DNA of 64,000 nucleotides, taken from NCBI RefSeq assembly GCF_016820535.1, contig NZ_JADHDY010000020.1, forward strand, positions 1-64,000, given 5' to 3'. Position 1 is the first letter of the stretch, and each line of letters begins with the position of its first letter. Source of the DNA: Sporosarcina beigongshangi (GTDB lineage Bacteria; Actinomycetota; Actinomycetes; Actinomycetales; Micrococcaceae). The translations under genes were made by a program, and so were the position numbers. The notes below the pieces were generated by a model, which was not told where the DNA came from, ran no database searches, and saw only the letters and a list, made by a program, of their open reading frames with translations. This document shows positions 1-8,617 of this stretch, in pieces.

Positions 1-346
1 TAGCCCTTCGTAATGGATGACATGGCCGGCTCCTTCAAAAGAATTGAATGACTCACAACCAGCCTGACGTAGAGGGCGCCCCGTCCCGCGTTGCCGGACC
101 CGACAGCCCATGTCCACGGCAGACGACGACCGCGCACCTGGACGCGGCGCTACAGGGACCTGGGAACTTATGCGCAGCACTCGTGATGGGTTTTGCGCAT
201 GAACACTTATGCGGAGAACCCATGGCCAGTTGTGCGCATAAGTTCCCTCGCCCCGCCCCACATTGCCGCACCCGACGACAGCCCATGTCCACGGCAGACG
301 ACGCCCACGCACCTGGACGCGGCGCCATCTACTGGTGTTTAAAGCG
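1..346. other. Non-coding stretch at window edge
   Basis: No convincing gene was found here. Open frames crossing it on both strands are made of repeat sequence and have no recognisable protein features. Apart from the repeat and palindrome structure at 91-325 nothing else is visible. The neighbour to the left lies outside the window, so the function of the edge cannot be judged. Confidence 0.5.
91..325. repeat. Direct repeat enclosing nested inverted repeats
   Basis: A block of about 60 bp at 91-150 recurs imperfectly at 263-325, with a 3-bp insertion and a few substitutions. Between the copies lie two nested palindromes. The outer arms, 162-176 and 233-247, are a perfect 15-bp inverted repeat. 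The inner arms, 186-200 and 209-223, match at 13 of 15 positions around an 8-nt loop. The word ACTTATGCG occurs at 166 and 205 and in inverse at 235-243. I see no coding potential. It could be a multicopy palindromic element, a protein-binding array or a degenerate mobile remnant. Confidence 0.75.
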
Positions 347-380
347 GATTGCCCCCGCACCAGACGGTGCGGGGGCAATC
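347..380 (-). terminator. Terminator after ctaF
   Basis: A perfect 15-bp stem (347-361 with 366-380) closes on the four-base loop AGAC. It is rich in GC and lies about 50 nt after the ctaF stop. It is almost symmetrical and may act in both directions. It suggests that the cta operon ends here and does not continue into ctaE or qcr genes. Confidence 0.85.
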
Positions 381-431
381 CCATGTCCTGCTATGTTCCG
401 GTTCTGCGTGGCAGTCCGGGAACGGCAATGC

Positions 432-833
432 TTAGTGTGCGTGGTCTCCGCGGCTGTATTCGTATACCCAGCCAACGAGCGCAACAACGGCCAGGCCGGC
501 ACCAAATATGAAGACCCACCAGCCCACGGCCAAGCCGAGGAAGCCGGTTGCGCAGGCAAGGCCAAGAACCAACGGCCACCAGCTCCAAGGGCTGAAGTGC
601 CCCTGCTCGCCGGAACCCTCGTGGATCTCGGCATCCAGGCGATCCTCAGGCCGGGGCCCGATGCGCTTGCCCGTGGTGTAGACGTACGCGCCGACCATCA
701 GGCACAGACCAGCCAGGAGGAACAGGGCCAGGAAGCCCACATGTTCGCTCCAGTTCACCATGACACCGTAAACGATGGCGACGGGAATGAAGAAAATGCC
801 CAAGAGTATAAAGAGCCATGCTTCAATCTTCAT
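432..833 (-). CDS. ctaF: Cytochrome c oxidase subunit IV (CtaF)
   Basis: This is the small actinobacterial subunit IV of the aa3-type cytochrome c oxidase, an accessory membrane subunit of the terminal respiratory oxidase. The 133-residue protein has four predicted membrane helices, at about 6-26, 32-53, 84-103 and 105-123. The two pairs are separated by a polar loop with the family-typical stretch KRIGPRPEDR near 56-65. Size and topology fit the actinobacterial family. The start codon ATG abuts the ctaD stop (both at 833), so translation is probably coupled to ctaD. A strong hairpin follows 50 nt downstream. The assignment rests on position, topology and motif and is secure. Confidence 0.93.
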   Translation of the reverse strand: MKIEAWLFILLGIFFIPVAIVYGVMVNWSEHVGFLALFLLAGLCLMVGAYVYTTGKRIGPRPEDRLDAEIHEGSGEQGHFSPWSWWPLVLGLACATGFLGLAVGWWVFIFGAGLAVVALVGWVYEYSRGDHAH

Positions 834-2536
834 TATTTAACTCCCTTCGAGGAGGCCGCGGCCGGAACCGGCTGGTAGTGCGGGGCCAGCTCAGGATGGT
901 GAAGATCCAGTGCCGGGCGCTCCGAACGGATGCGAGGCAGCGAGGTGAAGTTGTGACGCGGGGGCGGGCAGGAAGTTGCCCACTCCAGCGAGGCACCAAA
1001 GCCCCAAGGATCGTCAACTTCGACCTTCTTGCCGCTGCGCCAGGTGATGTAGACATTCCAGAACCAAGGAATCATCGATGCACCGAGAACGAAGGAAGAG
1101 ATGGTGGAGAACTGGTTCATCCACGTGAAGTTGTCTTCAATCATGTAGTCGGCGTAGCGGCGCGGCATGCCCAGGACACCCAGCCAGTGCTGGATGAGGA
1201 ACGTGCCGTGGAAGCCGAGGAACAGGAGCCAGAAGTGGATCTTGCCCAGGCGTTCGTTGAGCATCTTGCCGGTGAACTTGGGCCACCAGAAGTAGAAGCC
1301 GGCGAACATGGCGAACACAACGGTACCGAACACCACGTAGTGGAAGTGCGCCACCACGAAGTAGGTGTCAGAGACATGGAAGTCCAGCGGCGGCGATGCC
1401 AGGATGATGCCCGTCAGGCCACCAAAGAGGAACGTCACGATGAAGCCGAGGCTCCACAGCATGGGCGTTTCAAATGTCAACGAACCGCGCCACATAGTGC
1501 CAATCCAGTTGAAGAACTTCACACCTGTAGGCACTGCGATGAGCATTGTCATGAAGGAGAAGAACGGCAGCATGACTTGGCCGGTGACGTACATGTGGTG
1601 GGCCCACACGGTCACGGACAGGGCGGCAATCGAGATGGTTGCAAAAACCAGGCCCTTGTAGCCGAAGATCGGCTTGCGGCTGAACACGGGGAAAATCTCA
1701 GAGACGATGCCGAAGAACGGCAGTGCAATGATGTACACCTCGGGGTGGCCGAAGAACCAGAAAAGGTGCTGCCACAGCATGGCCCCACCATATTCGGCGT
1801 CGAAGATATGCGCTCCGAAGCGGCGGTCGGCGCCGAGTGCGAACAGGGCTGCAGCCAGCGGCGGGAAGGCCATCAGGACGAGAATACCCGTAATGAGGGT
1901 GTTCCAGGTGAAGATCGGCATGCGCCACATGGTCATGCCGGGGGCACGCATGCAGATGATCGTGGTGATGAAGTTGACGGAACCAAGGATGGTGCCGAAG
2001 CCCGACAGAGCCAGGCCGAACACCCACAAGTCCCCGCCCACACCGGGGCTGAACGTGGTGTTCGACAGCGGTGCGTAGGCGAACCAACCAAAGGCTGCAG
2101 CACCCTGGGGGGTGATGAAGCCGGCCACTGCGATGGTGGACCCAAAGCTGAAGAACCAGAAGGCCAGTGCGTTCAGTCGCGGGAAGGCAACGTCAGGTGC
2201 ACCGATCTGCAGGGGCATGATGACGTTGGCGAAGCCTGCGAACAGCGGCGTTGCAAACATGAGCAGCATGATCGTGCCGTGCATGGTGAACAGCTGGTTG
2301 TACTGGTCCTTGGTCTGCAGGATCTGCATGCCAGGCTCAAAGAGTTCCGCACGGATGAGCAGCGCCATGACGCCACCGAGGCAGAAGAAAATAAATGACG
2401 TGATCAGGTACATGTACCCGATCGTCTTGTGGTCCGTTGAGGTGATCCAGTTGACGACGATGCGCCCCTTGGATACCGGAACGACCTTAGGAGCAGCCGA
2501 ATTCACTTCGGTTGCCGAGTACTCGAGCGTAGACAC
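833..2536 (-). CDS. ctaD: Cytochrome c oxidase subunit I (CtaD)
   Basis: This is the catalytic subunit of the aa3-type oxidase, which reduces oxygen to water at a heme a3-CuB centre and pumps protons across the membrane. The 567-residue length is normal for actinobacteria. Two CuB-region signatures are visible: HPEVY near residue 263, whose His and Tyr form the cross-linked pair, and the WAHHMY His-His pair near 311. Many hydrophobic helices run through the protein. The N-terminal [16 protein letters not shown] is typical of the family. It lies 14 nt after ctaC and overlaps the first base of ctaF, forming the operon ctaC-ctaD-ctaF. The long open frame on the opposite strand is an artefact of GC-rich codon use. 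Confidence 0.98.
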   Translation of the reverse strand: MSTLEYSATEVNSAAPKVVPVSKGRIVVNWITSTDHKTIGYMYLITSFIFFCLGGVMALLIRAELFEPGMQILQTKDQYNQLFTMHGTIMLLMFATPLFAGFANVIMPLQIGAPDVAFPRLNALAFWFFSFGSTIAVAGFITPQGAAAFGWFAYAPLSNTTFSPGVGGDLWVFGLALSGFGTILGSVNFITTIICMRAPGMTMWRMPIFTWNTLITGILVLMAFPPLAAALFALGADRRFGAHIFDAEYGGAMLWQHLFWFFGHPEVYIIALPFFGIVSEIFPVFSRKPIFGYKGLVFATISIAALSVTVWAHHMYVTGQVMLPFFSFMTMLIAVPTGVKFFNWIGTMWRGSLTFETPMLWSLGFIVTFLFGGLTGIILASPPLDFHVSDTYFVVAHFHYVVFGTVVFAMFAGFYFWWPKFTGKMLNERLGKIHFWLLFLGFHGTFLIQHWLGVLGMPRRYADYMIEDNFTWMNQFSTISSFVLGASMIPWFWNVYITWRSGKKVEVDDPWGFGASLEWATSCPPPRHNFTSLPRIRSERPALDLHHPELAPHYQPVPAAASSKGVK

Positions 2537-2550
2537 TTTCCTCTTCCCCC

Positions 2551-3432
2551 CTACTTCTGGTCCACAGAATTAACTGCGCCGGGATTGCGGTCGTATTTCT
2601 CGCCAAGCTCGCCAGTCTGGCCCTTGGCCTTCAACTCGGCCAGGTGGGCATCGAACTCTTCCTGCGTGACAACCTTGACGTTGAACAGCATTTCGGAGTG
2701 GTACTCGCCACAAAGCTCGGCGCACTTGCCGTCGTACTCACCCAGCGCCGTGGGCGTCAGGGTCATGTAGTTGGTCTTGCCGGGAAGCATGTCCTTCTTG
2801 TCAAGGAATGCCGGAACCCAGAAGGAGTGGATCACTTCACGCGAGTTCAGCTGGAGCTCAACCGACCGGTTAACGGGCAAGTACAGCGTGGGCAAGGTCG
2901 ACTTGTCGAAGGGCTTGCCATCCAGGACGGCCTGCACACCCACGGAGTACACGGACTCCTTGACGTCGTTGCCTGCCAAGTAGTTGAAGTCGAAAGACCA
3001 CTGCTTGGCCCGGACGTCGATTGTCACGTCCGGATTGTCTACACGGGCGTTGATGGACTTCTGCTCCACATCGGTGAAGTGGAAGAAGACCAGCACCATG
3101 AACAACGGCACCAACACATAAAAAACCTCCAACGGGAGGTTGTAGCTCGTCTGACGCGGGAAGCCGGTGGCACCCTTGCGACGACGGTAGGCGATGATGC
3201 ACCAGATGATCAGACCCCAGGTGATCAAGCCAATGATCAAGACGGTGATCCATGTGTTGACCCACAGATCGATGATCCCAGCCGTGTGATTGGTGGTATC
3301 ACGTTCGGCTGGCATCCAGCCGTTCTTATTCTCTGCCGTGCATCCTGACAAAGCTAACGCTCCGGCAATAGCCAGCCCTGCTATGGGGATGACTTTTGCG
3401 CGTCGGCTGCCGGTTCGGTCCTGCGAACTCAC
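2551..3432 (-). CDS. ctaC: Cytochrome c oxidase subunit II (CtaC), lipoprotein
   Basis: This subunit carries the CuA centre that accepts electrons from cytochrome c and passes them to subunit I. The N-terminus has a lipoprotein signal ending in LSGC with Cys31, so the mature protein is probably lipid-anchored. Two membrane helices follow, at about 55-77 and 102-122. The CuA ligands are visible in [12 protein letters not shown] at about 236-247 (two Cys, His, Met). The length of 293 aa is usual. Translation starts at GTG, with GAGGAAGGG about 9 nt upstream. It is the first gene of the cta operon, with ctaD 14 nt downstream. Confidence 0.97.
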   Translation of the reverse strand: MSSQDRTGSRRAKVIPIAGLAIAGALALSGCTAENKNGWMPAERDTTNHTAGIIDLWVNTWITVLIIGLITWGLIIWCIIAYRRRKGATGFPRQTSYNLPLEVFYVLVPLFMVLVFFHFTDVEQKSINARVDNPDVTIDVRAKQWSFDFNYLAGNDVKESVYSVGVQAVLDGKPFDKSTLPTLYLPVNRSVELQLNSREVIHSFWVPAFLDKKDMLPGKTNYMTLTPTALGEYDGKCAELCGEYHSEMLFNVKVVTQEEFDAHLAELKAKGQTGELGEKYDRNPGAVNSVDQK

Positions 3433-3614
3433 AGACGGCCCTTCCTCTTGTTACTGCGCTGCGCAGCGGTTTTCAGTCCGCCGGAGCTAAATGGGTTTAC
3501 TACTCGATGTAGAGCTTACCGCTATGGCGCGCAAAATGCGCACCAAACCCTCCGTGCGTCGGATGTCCATGAAGAAACTTTTCCCGAACGCCCTGCATCG
3601 AGCAGAAGTCTTGG

Positions 3615-4001
3615 TTAGTGGAAGGAATCGCCACAGGCGCATGAGCCGCCGGCGTTGGGGTTGTCAATGGTGAACCCCTGCTTTGAGATGGTGTCTTCAA
3701 AGTCGATGCTGGCGCCGTCCAGGTAGGGCACGCTCATCTTGTCGATGACAACTTCAACGCCGTCAAATTCCCGCACTGCGTCCCCGTCGAGCATGCGCTC
3801 GTCGAAGTACAGCTGGTAGATCAGGCCGGAACAGCCGCCCGGCTGCACGGCGACGCGCAAGCGCAGGTCCGTCCGGCCTTCCTGCTCCAGGAGGCTGCGC
3901 ACCTTGCCGGCGGCGACGTCGCTGATCAGGACACCGTGGGTGGGCAGTTCGGCCTCGGTGGCGGTGGTGGCAGAAGAATCTTCTTGGACATTTGCAGTCA
4001 T
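3615..4001 (-). CDS. erpA: Fe-S cluster insertion protein, ErpA/HesB type
   Basis: This A-type carrier binds nascent iron-sulfur clusters and delivers them to apoproteins in the cytoplasm. The 128-residue protein has the three conserved ligand cysteines: Cys57 in PGGCSG, and Cys121 and Cys123 in the C-terminal CACGDSF. The start ATG is preceded by AAGGAAAA at a good spacing. It lies upstream of ctaC on the same strand with a 182-nt gap, so it may have its own promoter. This neighbourhood with the oxidase genes is typical of actinobacteria. ErpA and IscA cannot be separated reliably by eye; the ErpA label follows the usual actinobacterial naming. Confidence 0.9.
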   Translation of the reverse strand: MTANVQEDSSATTATEAELPTHGVLISDVAAGKVRSLLEQEGRTDLRLRVAVQPGGCSGLIYQLYFDERMLDGDAVREFDGVEVVIDKMSVPYLDGASIDFEDTISKQGFTIDNPNAGGSCACGDSFH

Positions 4002-4080
4002 GGCTTTTCCTTACGTGAGGGTACTTCTATTACATGCTACGTCGAGCCCGGCAGGGGCGCTAACTAGTGCAACAGCATTG

Positions 4081-5523
4081 TCATGCGGGCTGTTCCCCGA
4101 GGGCGCCGGCGTTGATGGCGGCCAAGAGCAACGCCTGGGAAACGATGGCCTTTTCAAAGTCGCCCAGGTGCAGGGATTCGTTGGCACTGTGCGCCCTCGA
4201 GTCGGGGTCCTCAACGCCGGTCACCAGAATCTGTGCATCCGGAAAAATGGACTTGAGGTCGGCGATGAACGGGATGGAACCGCCCATGCCCGTCTCCACG
4301 GCCGGAACGCCCCACGACTCCCCCATGGCCCACAGCGCAGCCTGGGCGGCCGGTGCGGCGGTGTCCGTGGCGAACGGCTGGCCCGCCTCGCCCGGGGTGA
4401 ACACGGCCTGGGCGCCGAACGGCGCGTTGGCCTGGACATGCGCTTCCACGGCGGCCATCGCGGCGGCCGGGTCCTGTCCTGGTGCCAGGCGCAGGCTGAT
4501 CTTGGCCCGCGCAGTGGGCAACAGTGTGTTTGAACTCATATCCACGCTGGGAATGTCCATGCCGATGATGGACAGCGCAGGCTGGGTCCACAGGCGCGAG
4601 GCGAGGCTGCCGGCGCCGGCCAGCTCCACGCCGTCGAGCACGTTGGCATCGGCGCGGAACAATTCCTCCGGATAGTCCAGGGCGGCCGTGTCTGAAGTCT
4701 GCAGGCCCTTGATGGCGACCGAGCCGCGCTCGTCATGGAAGGTGGCGATGAGGCGGGCAAGCAGGGTGGGTGCATCCAGCAGCGGGCCGCCGAACATGCC
4801 CGAGTGGACGGCGTGCCCCGTGACACGTACCTCCACGGTCCCGTCGACGAGGCCGCGCAGGCTGGTGGTGAGGGCCGGGATGCCGACCTGCCAGTTTGCG
4901 GAGTCCGCCACGACAATCACGTCGCCGGACAGCATCTCACGGTACTCGTTGAGGAAGGCGGCGAACGTGGGCGAGCCCGCCTCCTCCTCCCCCTCGATGA
5001 AGAAAGTGACGCCGACGCCGAACGACTCACCCAGGGTTTCGGTGATCGCCCGGAATGCCGCGATGTGGGCCATGATGCCGGCCTTGTCATCTGCTGCGCC
5101 GCGCCCGTACAGGCGGCCGTTGCGCTCCACCGCAGTGAACGGCGTGCTGTCCCAGAGGGCCTCGTCGCCGGGGGGCTGCACGTCATGGTGGGCATAGAGG
5201 ACAACTGTGGGCATGCCCGGGGCCGCCGGCTTCCTTGCGACGACGGCGGGTCCTCCGGGAGTGCCGTCCTCCTTGGGCACGCGCAGGATCTGCACATCGC
5301 CAATGCCTGTGGATCGGACCAGGGCGGCGACGGCTTCGGCGCTGCGTTCCAGCTGGGCTGCATCGAAGGCGTCCCAGGCGATCCCGGGGATGGCGACGAG
5401 GTCGACGAGTTCAGAAACTGTGGAGTCAAAGCTGGCGGCTACGCTGCCGCGCAGCTCCGCGACGGGCACGTTGGCCCCCAGGTCGGGGGCAGTTGCTGGG
5501 TTTTGCGGTTCATGATGGGTCAT
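4081..5523 (-). CDS. M20 family metallo-dipeptidase
   Basis: This is a cytoplasmic zinc peptidase of the ArgE/DapE/CPG2 (M20) family and most likely cleaves dipeptides. The 480-residue protein shows the expected order of sites: His113 and Asp115 region in YAHHDVQPPGD, the bridging Asp in GRGAADDKAGI at about 140-150, and the catalytic Glu pair in EGEEEAGSP at about 178-185. A lid or dimerisation domain follows (about 205-320). Length and layout match actinobacterial proteins annotated simply as dipeptidase. The exact substrate cannot be told from sequence. It starts 70 nt from the divergent DUF3043 gene. Confidence 0.93.
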   Translation of the reverse strand: MTHHEPQNPATAPDLGANVPVAELRGSVAASFDSTVSELVDLVAIPGIAWDAFDAAQLERSAEAVAALVRSTGIGDVQILRVPKEDGTPGGPAVVARKPAAPGMPTVVLYAHHDVQPPGDEALWDSTPFTAVERNGRLYGRGAADDKAGIMAHIAAFRAITETLGESFGVGVTFFIEGEEEAGSPTFAAFLNEYREMLSGDVIVVADSANWQVGIPALTTSLRGLVDGTVEVRVTGHAVHSGMFGGPLLDAPTLLARLIATFHDERGSVAIKGLQTSDTAALDYPEELFRADANVLDGVELAGAGSLASRLWTQPALSIIGMDIPSVDMSSNTLLPTARAKISLRLAPGQDPAAAMAAVEAHVQANAPFGAQAVFTPGEAGQPFATDTAAPAAQAALWAMGESWGVPAVETGMGGSIPFIADLKSIFPDAQILVTGVEDPDSRAHSANESLHLGDFEKAIVSQALLLAAINAGALGEQPA

Positions 5524-5581
5524 GCTTCCCAGCCTACCGGCCCGGAATTTGACCGCGGCAAAGCCGCACCGCGGTTCGGGG

Positions 5582-5587
5582 TATCCT
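5582..5587 (+). promoter_or_regulatory. -10 box, leaderless DUF3043 gene
   Basis: The hexamer TATCCT lies exactly 6 nt before a GTG start at 5594. This spacing would place the transcription start on or next to the start codon. No clear -35 element is seen. Confidence 0.55.
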
Positions 5588-5593
5588 TTATGG

Positions 5594-6214
5594 GTGTTTG
5601 GACGTAAGAAAGATCAAGCCCCCGACCCGCAGGTAACGCCTGTCTCCGACGTGCAGTCTGCCCGGTCCAAGGACCCGCAGTCGGCCAAGGGTGTGCCCAC
5701 CCCTTCCCGGAAGGAACAGGAGGAGGCCCGCAAGCGCCCCCTTGTTCCCAACGACCGGGCCGCCGCCAAGGTGGCAGCCCGCGATTCCCGCCGCGAAGAG
5801 CAGGCCCGCATGCGCCGCGCCCTCGACACCGGGGAGGAACGCTTCCTGCCAGCCCGCGACAAGGGACCGCAGAAGCGCTTTGCCCGCGACTACGTCGACG
5901 CACGCTTCAGCCTTGGCGAGTTTGTCATGTTCGCAGCCCTTGCCATTGTGCTGCTGACACTCGTGGTGCCCGTGCGCAACGCCGACGGCACCTCCAACGA
6001 CTCCCAGCTGATTATCTTCGGCCTGTTCTGGGTCATGGTGGCCTGTGTGGCCGTGGACGTGTGGCTCATGTCCCGCCGGCTGAAGAAGGCACTGGTCGCC
6101 AAGTTCCGCACAATCGACCCCGGCGTGGTCTGGTACGCCTGCATGCGCGCCATGCAGTTCCGCAAGCTGCGCCTGCCCAAGCCCATGGTCAGCCGCGGGG
6201 AATGGCCCTCCTGA
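5594..6214 (+). CDS. DUF3043 membrane protein
   Basis: This is a conserved actinobacterial membrane protein of unknown function. From the GTG at 5594 it is 206 residues long. An upstream ATG in frame at 5522 would overlap the dipeptidase start and add unrelated residues. The GTG gives the family-typical N-terminus VFGRKKDQ and follows a TATCCT box by 6 nt. A long charged N-terminal region rich in Arg, Lys and Glu is followed by the motif RDYVDARFSLGEF and two membrane helices, at about 110-128 and 140-160. A short basic tail ends the protein. A hairpin terminator follows. No function is known for the family. Confidence 0.88.
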   Translation: MFGRKKDQAPDPQVTPVSDVQSARSKDPQSAKGVPTPSRKEQEEARKRPLVPNDRAAAKVAARDSRREEQARMRRALDTGEERFLPARDKGPQKRFARDYVDARFSLGEFVMFAALAIVLLTLVVPVRNADGTSNDSQLIIFGLFWVMVACVAVDVWLMSRRLKKALVAKFRTIDPGVVWYACMRAMQFRKLRLPKPMVSRGEWPS

Positions 6215-6247
6215 CGCCTTCCTCACCCAATCAACCCCATGCACAAC

Positions 6248-6281
6248 ACGCCGGTCACCTCCCAACGGAGATGACCGGCGT
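6248..6281 (+). terminator. Terminator after DUF3043 gene
   Basis: A perfect 10-bp stem (6248-6257 with 6272-6281) lies about 34 nt after the stop codon and before the aldo/keto reductase promoter. Confidence 0.75.
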
Positions 6282-6299
6282 CGCACTTTAAACGTGATC

Positions 6300-6305
6300 T
6301 AGGCT
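6300..6305 (+). promoter_or_regulatory. -10 box, leaderless aldo/keto reductase
   Basis: TAGGCT is followed after 6 nt by the ATG at 6312. No ribosome-binding site lies between them, so the transcript may be leaderless. Confidence 0.55.
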
Positions 6306-6311
6306 GGTGTC

Positions 6312-7316
6312 ATGGAATACCGCTATCTTGGCCGATCGGGCCTGAAAATCACTGAAATCACCTACGGCAACTGGCTGACCCACGGCTCGCAGGTCGAGAA
6401 CGACGTCGCCACCGCCTGCGTGCGTGCCGCGCTCGACGCCGGCATCACCACCTTTGACACGGCCGACGCCTACGCGAACGGTGCCGCCGAGGAGGTCCTC
6501 GGCGCGGCACTGGCCTCTGAGCGCCGCGAATCCCTCGAAGTTTTCACGAAGGTTTACTGGCCCGTGGGTCCCAAGGGGCCCAACGACACCGGGCTCTCCC
6601 GCAAGCACATCATGGAGGGCATCAACAACTCCCTGCGCCGCCTCAACATGGACTACGTGGACCTGTACCAGGCACACCGCTACGACTACGAAACCCCACT
6701 GGAAGAGACCATCGGCGCGTTTGCCGACGTCGTGCGGGCGGGCAAGGCACTGTACATCGGGGTGTCGGAATGGAACGCCCAGCAACTGCGTGACGGCCAG
6801 GCCCTGGCACGGCAGGCGGGGTTCTCACTTGTTTCCAACCAGCCCCAGTACTCCGCCCTGTGGCGGGTCATCGAGCCGGAAGTCATCCCGGCTGCGAAGG
6901 AGCTGGGGATGTCACAGGTGGTGTGGTCGCCCATGGCGCAGGGCGTGCTGTCCGGCAAGTACCTGCCTGGTGCTCCCCTGCCGGCCGGTTCGCGCGCCAC
7001 TGATGAGCACGGCGGCGCGAACACCATCAAGGCATACCTCGACGACGACATTCTCACGAATGTACAGAAGCTGCGCCCCGTGGCTGACGAACTGGGCCTG
7101 ACAATGGCCCAGTTGGCCATTGCCTGGGTGCTGCAGAACGACAACGTCGCCACCGCACTGGTGGGGGCTTCACGCCCCGGGCAGGTGGCCGAAAACGTCA
7201 AGGCCTCCGGGGTGAAGATTCCGGCCGAGCTCATGGCCGCGATCGACACAGCCCTGGCCCCCTCCGTCGTCAACGACCCCGCCAAGACGGTCAGCCCGCC
7301 CACCCGCGTGGCATAA
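6312..7316 (+). CDS. Aldo/keto reductase, Kv-beta-like
   Basis: This is an NADPH-dependent oxidoreductase with the TIM-barrel fold of the aldo/keto reductases. The 334-residue protein begins MEYRYLGRSGLKI, typical of the potassium-channel beta-subunit-like branch. Catalytic residues are visible in order: Asp and Tyr in FDTADAYANGAAE (about 52-64), Lys in VFTKVYWP (about 77-84), and His in YQAHRYD (about 118-124). The C-terminal NADP-binding part has ATALVGASRPGQV. The natural substrate cannot be inferred. It stands alone between a terminator and a palindromic element shared with convergent pyrD. Confidence 0.92.
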   Translation: MEYRYLGRSGLKITEITYGNWLTHGSQVENDVATACVRAALDAGITTFDTADAYANGAAEEVLGAALASERRESLEVFTKVYWPVGPKGPNDTGLSRKHIMEGINNSLRRLNMDYVDLYQAHRYDYETPLEETIGAFADVVRAGKALYIGVSEWNAQQLRDGQALARQAGFSLVSNQPQYSALWRVIEPEVIPAAKELGMSQVVWSPMAQGVLSGKYLPGAPLPAGSRATDEHGGANTIKAYLDDDILTNVQKLRPVADELGLTMAQLAIAWVLQNDNVATALVGASRPGQVAENVKASGVKIPAELMAAIDTALAPSVVNDPAKTVSPPTRVA

Positions 7317-7459
7317 CCGGCACGAAAAAGCCCGGCCTGAAGCTGGCGCCCCAGAGCGAGGATGGATTTCACCGCACGGTCCGAGGAACGAGGAACGGGC
7401 GAGAAAACTTACTGCTCGCGAGGGGTGCCAGCGATGGGCCGGGCTTTTTCGTGCCGGTT
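7315..7459. terminator. Bidirectional terminator-like palindromic element
   Basis: The element lies between convergent genes. Its outer arms, 7315-7337 and 7437-7459, are a perfect 23-bp inverted repeat containing a run of five A/T. This would give a GC stem followed by T5 on either strand. An inner pair, 7342-7352 and 7422-7432, matches except for one G-T. The loop carries the tandem word GAGGAACGAGGAACGG. The arms overlap the last bases of both genes, so it ends both transcripts. Confidence 0.8.
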
Positions 7460-8525
7460 ATTTGCGCAGCGCGGCCAGTTCCTTGTTGATGCGGGCCACC
7501 CAGAAGGGGCCCTCGTACAGGAACGCCGTGTAGCCCTGGACCAGGGTGGCACCGGCGTCGAGGCGTTCCTGGACGTCGGCGCCGGTTTCCACGCCGCCGA
7601 CTGAGATGAGGGTCATCGAATCGCCCACGATGGCCTTCAACTGCTTCAGCACGGCAAGCGAGCGGTCCTTCAGGGGTGCGCCGGAGAGGCCGCCGGCGCC
7701 CTTTTCCTCCACCAGCCCGGCCGGGGACTTCAAGCCGCCGCGGCTGATGGTGGTGTTGGTGCAAATGATGCCGTCCAGCTTCAGCTCCAGGGCGAGGGCG
7801 GCGACGTCGGCCACGTCCTCATCGGCCAGGTCCGGTGCGATCTTCACCAGCAGCGGCACGTGGCGGCCGGCCGAGGCGTCGGCGGCCTCGCGGACTCCGG
7901 TCAGGAGCGGTCGCAGGGTGGCCACGTCCTGCAGGAGGCGCAGGCCAGGCGTGTTGGGCGAACTGACATTGACCACCATGTAGTCGGCCGAGGGCGCCAG
8001 CGTGCTCGCGCTGACGAGGTAGTCGCCGAGTGCGTCTTCCAGCTCAACGACCTTGGTCTTGCCAATATTGACGCCAATGACCGGGCGCACCCCCGGGTAG
8101 GTCTTGCGCAAGCCGGCCAGAGCCTGCTTGAGTCGCGGCGCCACGGCGGCAGCGCCGTCGTTGTTGAAGCCCATCCGGTTGATGACGGCACGGTCCTGAA
8201 CGAGCCGGAACAGGCGCGGCTGCGGGTTGCCGTCCTGCGCCTGCCCCGTGATGGTGCCGACCTCCACGTGGCCGAAGCCCAGGTTGGCGAGGGCGTTGAT
8301 GCCCTGGCCTTCCTTGTCGAAACCGGCGGCCAGGCCGAACGGGGTGGGGAAGGTCATGCCCAGCGCCTCGGTCCGCAGGGCGGGGTCCGGGGTGAACATG
8401 CGCCGCAACACGGCGCCGGCTCCCACAGCATGGACGGCCTTGATCATGGTGAAGCCGATTTTGTGTGCCTTTTCGGCGTCCATCCAGGAAAAACAAAGCC
8501 GGAAAACTGTGGGATATATTCGCAT
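7458..8525 (-). CDS. pyrD: Dihydroorotate dehydrogenase (quinone), class 2
   Basis: PyrD oxidises dihydroorotate to orotate in pyrimidine synthesis, passing electrons to quinone at the membrane. I start it at the ATG at 8525, giving 355 aa and the class-2 N-terminus MRIYPTVFRLCFSWMDAEKAHK without the last residues of unrelated upstream frame. The FMN-barrel motifs are visible: FGHVEVGTITGQAQDGNPQP, VNVSSPNTPGLR, and the C-terminal GGVETGADVQERLDAGA. The amphipathic N-terminal segment marks the quinone-linked class. It is separate from the carAB-pyrF cluster near the right end of the window. It converges on the aldo/keto reductase. Confidence 0.96.
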   Translation of the reverse strand: MRIYPTVFRLCFSWMDAEKAHKIGFTMIKAVHAVGAGAVLRRMFTPDPALRTEALGMTFPTPFGLAAGFDKEGQGINALANLGFGHVEVGTITGQAQDGNPQPRLFRLVQDRAVINRMGFNNDGAAAVAPRLKQALAGLRKTYPGVRPVIGVNIGKTKVVELEDALGDYLVSASTLAPSADYMVVNVSSPNTPGLRLLQDVATLRPLLTGVREAADASAGRHVPLLVKIAPDLADEDVADVAALALELKLDGIICTNTTISRGGLKSPAGLVEEKGAGGLSGAPLKDRSLAVLKQLKAIVGDSMTLISVGGVETGADVQERLDAGATLVQGYTAFLYEGPFWVARINKELAALRK

Positions 8526-8605
8526 ACCCCTAGTTTTCCGGTTCCACTGCGCTTGTGCAAAACGCCCGCCCCCAGATTGTGACGCAAGAGGACGCGGCTG
8601 GGCGT

Positions 8606-8611
8606 TAGCAT
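8606..8611 (+). promoter_or_regulatory. -10 box, leaderless flavoprotein gene
   Basis: TAGCAT is followed after 6 nt by the ATG at 8618, with no room for a ribosome-binding site. Confidence 0.55.
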
Positions 8612-8617
8612 GGCCTG

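Noticed and set aside
818-2398. Long open frame (526 codons) on the plus strand opposite ctaD
   Set aside because: It is antisense to a certain gene, has no recognisable protein features and unlikely amino-acid composition. GC-rich codon use keeps the opposite frames open.
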